Origin: Chara braunii
Taxonomy: Eukaryota; Streptophyta; Charophyceae; Charales; Characeae
Direction: 5' to 3'
Assembly (NCBI GenBank): GCA_003427395.1
Contig: BFEA01000587.1
Coordinates: 881,519-912,302 of the forward strand
Length of the DNA stretch: 30,784 nucleotides
A program made the position numbers and the translations under genes. A model generated the notes under the pieces. The model ran no database searches and was not told where the DNA came from. It saw only the letters and a program-made list of their open reading frames with translations. Below are positions 28,981-30,784 of this stretch, in pieces. The first letter of the stretch is position 1, and the number at the start of each line of letters is the position of its first letter.

Positions 28981-29265
28981 GGAAACCCGGGGAGGGGTCG
29001 CCTACCGTTCGCTGAAGCCAGGGGCAACAGCGACTGTCACTCGTTGCGCCCGCTTCCGAGGTCCTCAGCGACCAGCAGGGTTCTTTTTGTGATCCGCCTG
29101 TCACAGCGTCCGCTCATTGATGAGCTTTGTATCATGATCAGGGCACGGGAAAACAACTAATTATTTCTCTCAATTAAAGTATTCCTTATTTTCAGGCAGG
29201 CTCCTAATCCAGGCTTGGAACGATTCAAAGGGGTTTAGCTGTTCCGCCTTAGCACAGATACTTGC
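28981..29265 (+). other. 3' untranslated part of the ORF1 element
   Basis: Between the last stop and the A-rich tail. It holds no ORF2 start, no endonuclease motif and no LINE-tail motif. The first 90 bases are GC-rich. Confidence 0.45.
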
Positions 29266-29328
29266 AAAAAAAAAAGAAATAAAATAAAATAAAATAAGAT
29301 TAAAAGAAGGTATATAAAAAAAAGAAAT
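29266..29328 (+). repeat. A-rich tail with AAAAT repeats
   Basis: A10, then GAAAT and several AAAAT units, then A8. This is compatible with the end of a non-LTR element on the plus strand, or simply an A-rich simple repeat. Confidence 0.7.
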
Positions 29329-29330
29329 GC

Positions 29331-29545
29331 GCGCGGCTCACTCCCTCAACCTTTGTGAGCACAGGCTTTCTCCCTCTCATCCTTTGTGCGAATAGTCTCT
29401 CCCACTCTCAAGCTTCGTGAGCACAGACTCTCTCTCTCTCTGCTGCCCTGTCACTCTTCGTCTCTCTCTCTCATTCGGCTGCACTGTCACTCTCCCTCTC
29501 TCTCTCTCATTAAGGTCCGCTGTCACTCTCCCCCGCTCTTTCATT
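29331..29545. repeat. Pyrimidine-rich degenerate repeats
   Basis: CT-rich sequence with recurring GTGAGCACAG and CTGCNCTGTCACTCTCC blocks, the latter at roughly 38-bp spacing near 29443-29535. Open frames here reflect composition. Confidence 0.6.
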
Positions 29546-29804
29546 TTGCGTGCAATTTCTTACCCCTTACCTTTGTCTGAACAGCAACAGGAAATGAAAA
29601 CGAGTGGTTTCCGCCGGTAGCGGGGATGCTTGATTGCCCGCTCAGCAAACTGGACGGTCACATTGTCAGTGAGATTGCTTGATTGCAGTCTTGATCAGCT
29701 ATTCATCATAAGTGGCCAAACCCACCAACAGTAGGATCGATCGATTATCTGATAATTAGAGATTCACCAGTCACCAATCCGGCCCTGTCAGCGCTGGGGA
29801 AAAC
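29546..29804. other. No gene recognised
   Basis: Unique-looking sequence between two repeat zones. Confidence 0.45.
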
Positions 29805-29975
29805 GGTTGGCTGGGCAGCGAATATAGTAAAATAACCAGTCCCGACAGCTGTGGGAAACTCGATTGGCTGATCAGCGAATTTAGTAAAATAATCCGTCCC
29901 GACAGCAGCGGGAAACTTGATTGGCTGATCAGCGAATGTGGTAAGGTAACTGGTTCCAATGCCAACGGGAAACTT
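29805..29975. repeat. 57-bp tandem repeat, three units
   Basis: Units start at 29805, 29862 and 29919 with GATTGGCTGATCAGCGAAT-type sequence. The third is the most diverged. 57 is a multiple of three, so minus-strand frames stay open through the array and read as a 19-residue repeat (FADQPI.FP.AVGT..). Two minus frames are open, so coding is not supported. Confidence 0.88.
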
Positions 29976-30021
29976 TAACTGATCCCGAAGGCAGCGGGGC
30001 AATTCACCCCATACTCTCTCA

Positions 30022-30230
30022 TATGTGTGAGCTGTTACATTGGACCAATCAACTACGATCGGCCGTGTATCTGCACAGCCCTAACGGCCAGATCAAAGCT
30101 CGAAGTTCCAGTGTTCCGAACCTGAAACTTCAGCAAATCAGCCCTCGATTTTCTCCATGTGTGCAGGTAGCTGAAACGGGCAGATCGGCACCCCAGTTTC
30201 TCCCATGTTTCTGGGCTACTTTACCGGGCA
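30022..30230. other. Degenerate repeat-related sequence, no gene
   Basis: Contains scattered CAGATC and CTCCATGT blocks that recur in the 143-bp array to the right. It is probably older, decayed units. Confidence 0.45.
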
Positions 30231-30287
30231 GATTAATGCCCAATATCAAAAATGTGATTGGACTGCTGAAATGGGCTGATAGACGCC

Positions 30288-30342
<55 letters not shown>

Positions 30343-30784
30343 ACATATATATATATATTTTCCATGTATCTGGACAACTTTAGCAGGCTGATTAATGCCC
30401 AATATCCAGAATGTGGTCAAGTAGTAGTGACAGCGGGCAGATCAACCCTCAGTTCTCTCCATGTGAACCGGATGATGGAATGGCTGATCACTGCTTGATT
30501 TCCCCCATGTAAGCGGATAGCGCTAGTGGGCAGATTAATGCCCAATATTCAGAATGGGCTCAAGTAGTAGTGGCTGCGGGCAGATCAACCCCTCAGTTCT
30601 CTCTATGTGAACGGGATGATGGAATGGCTGATCACCGCTTGATTTCCCCCATGTATGCGGATAGCTCTAGCGGGCAGTAGTAGTGGGAGCCCTCAGTTCT
30701 CTCTTCGTCAACAGTCCACAGGATGATAGAACGGGCTAATCAGCGGGCAGATTAATGTCCAATATTCAGAATGTGCTCAAGTAG
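30231..30784. repeat. 143-bp minisatellite array running off the window
   Basis: GATTAATGCCCAATAT recurs at 30231, 30390, 30533 and (one change) 30750. GCGGGCAGATCAAC recurs at 30433 and 30576. The clean period is 143 bp (30390 to 30533; 30433 to 30576); other intervals are 159 bp (with the TA tract inside) and 217 bp. The array reaches the last base. Confidence 0.85.
30289..30360. repeat. (TA)n microsatellite
   Basis: About 70 bases of TA with a few TTT and C interruptions, lying inside the minisatellite array. Confidence 0.95.

Larger units (their letters stand above)
24337..29328 (+). mobile_element. Putative ORF1-only LINE-type element
   Basis: Candidate parts on the plus strand: a TATA box (24337-24344), a leader with a CAT microsatellite and a 28-bp duplication, one long ORF1-type reading frame (25045-28980), about 285 bp of 3' sequence, and an A-rich tail (29266-29328) made of A10 and AAAAT repeats. 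No ORF2 (endonuclease or RT) follows, and the tail motif of the other LINEs is absent. LINE copies normally lose the 5' end, so keeping ORF1 and the tail while lacking ORF2 suggests an internal deletion or a non-autonomous lineage like mammalian HAL1. The left boundary is inferred from the TATA box only. Confidence 0.5.

Noticed and set aside
29805-30784. CRISPR-like array
   Set aside because: Units of 57 and 143 bp are contiguous tandem repeats without short repeats separated by unique spacers, in a clearly eukaryotic context.

Overview
This is nuclear DNA from a repeat-rich eukaryote, most likely a streptophyte (land plant or charophyte alga). The plant-type evidence is a chromovirus-like Ty3/gypsy element with an initiator-tRNA-Met primer site, L1-like LINEs ending in a zf-RVT zinc-binding domain, a LINE ORF1 laid out like the plant DUF4283 plus zinc-knuckle proteins, and tRNA-derived SINEs. 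A charophyte such as Chara is my guess from the style of these elements and cannot be proven from the window. There are long dinucleotide microsatellites, one 300-base N gap and one single N. I find no convincing cellular gene, rRNA or functional tRNA.

Layout. Bases 1-2147 are intergenic: a G-rich edge, KpnI-palindrome hairpin repeats, a tRNA-derived SINE and a LINE 3' tail. Bases 2148-15029 are one old Ty3/gypsy LTR retrotransposon on the minus strand. It has 1371- and 1310-bp LTRs, a 4-bp target duplication (CACG), a polypurine tract, a primer-binding site, and decayed integrase-chromodomain, RNase H, reverse transcriptase, protease and gag regions in the expected order. A LINE copy (about 5067-6650) and a solo LINE tail (9349-9508) are inserted in it, a 107-bp segment of gag is triplicated, and its leader is unusually long (about 2.7 kb) and holds the assembly gap. 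Bases 15030-20800 hold SINE remnants, a perfect 71-bp tandem duplication, two more LINE tails and a 180-bp CT microsatellite. Bases 20822-24155 are a 5'-truncated LINE on the plus strand with RT, zf-RVT, C-terminus, 3' UTR and poly(A). Bases 25045-28980 are a 1312-codon LINE ORF1-type reading frame interrupted by two in-frame stops. No ORF2 follows; an A-rich tail comes about 290 bp later. The right edge (29331-30784) is minisatellite arrays of 57 and 143 bp and a TA microsatellite.

How the parts relate. The two ORF2-bearing LINEs and four solo tails share one 3'-terminal motif of about 54 bp that sits just before the A-rich tail. It marks a single family of LINEs, or LINEs plus SINEs using the LINE tail. 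The gypsy element is dead (frameshifts, altered catalytic residues). The LINE reading frames carry nonsense codons but stay in frame over kilobases. The most notable item is the apparently ORF1-only LINE at the right, which resembles the 'half-L1' situation known in mammals.
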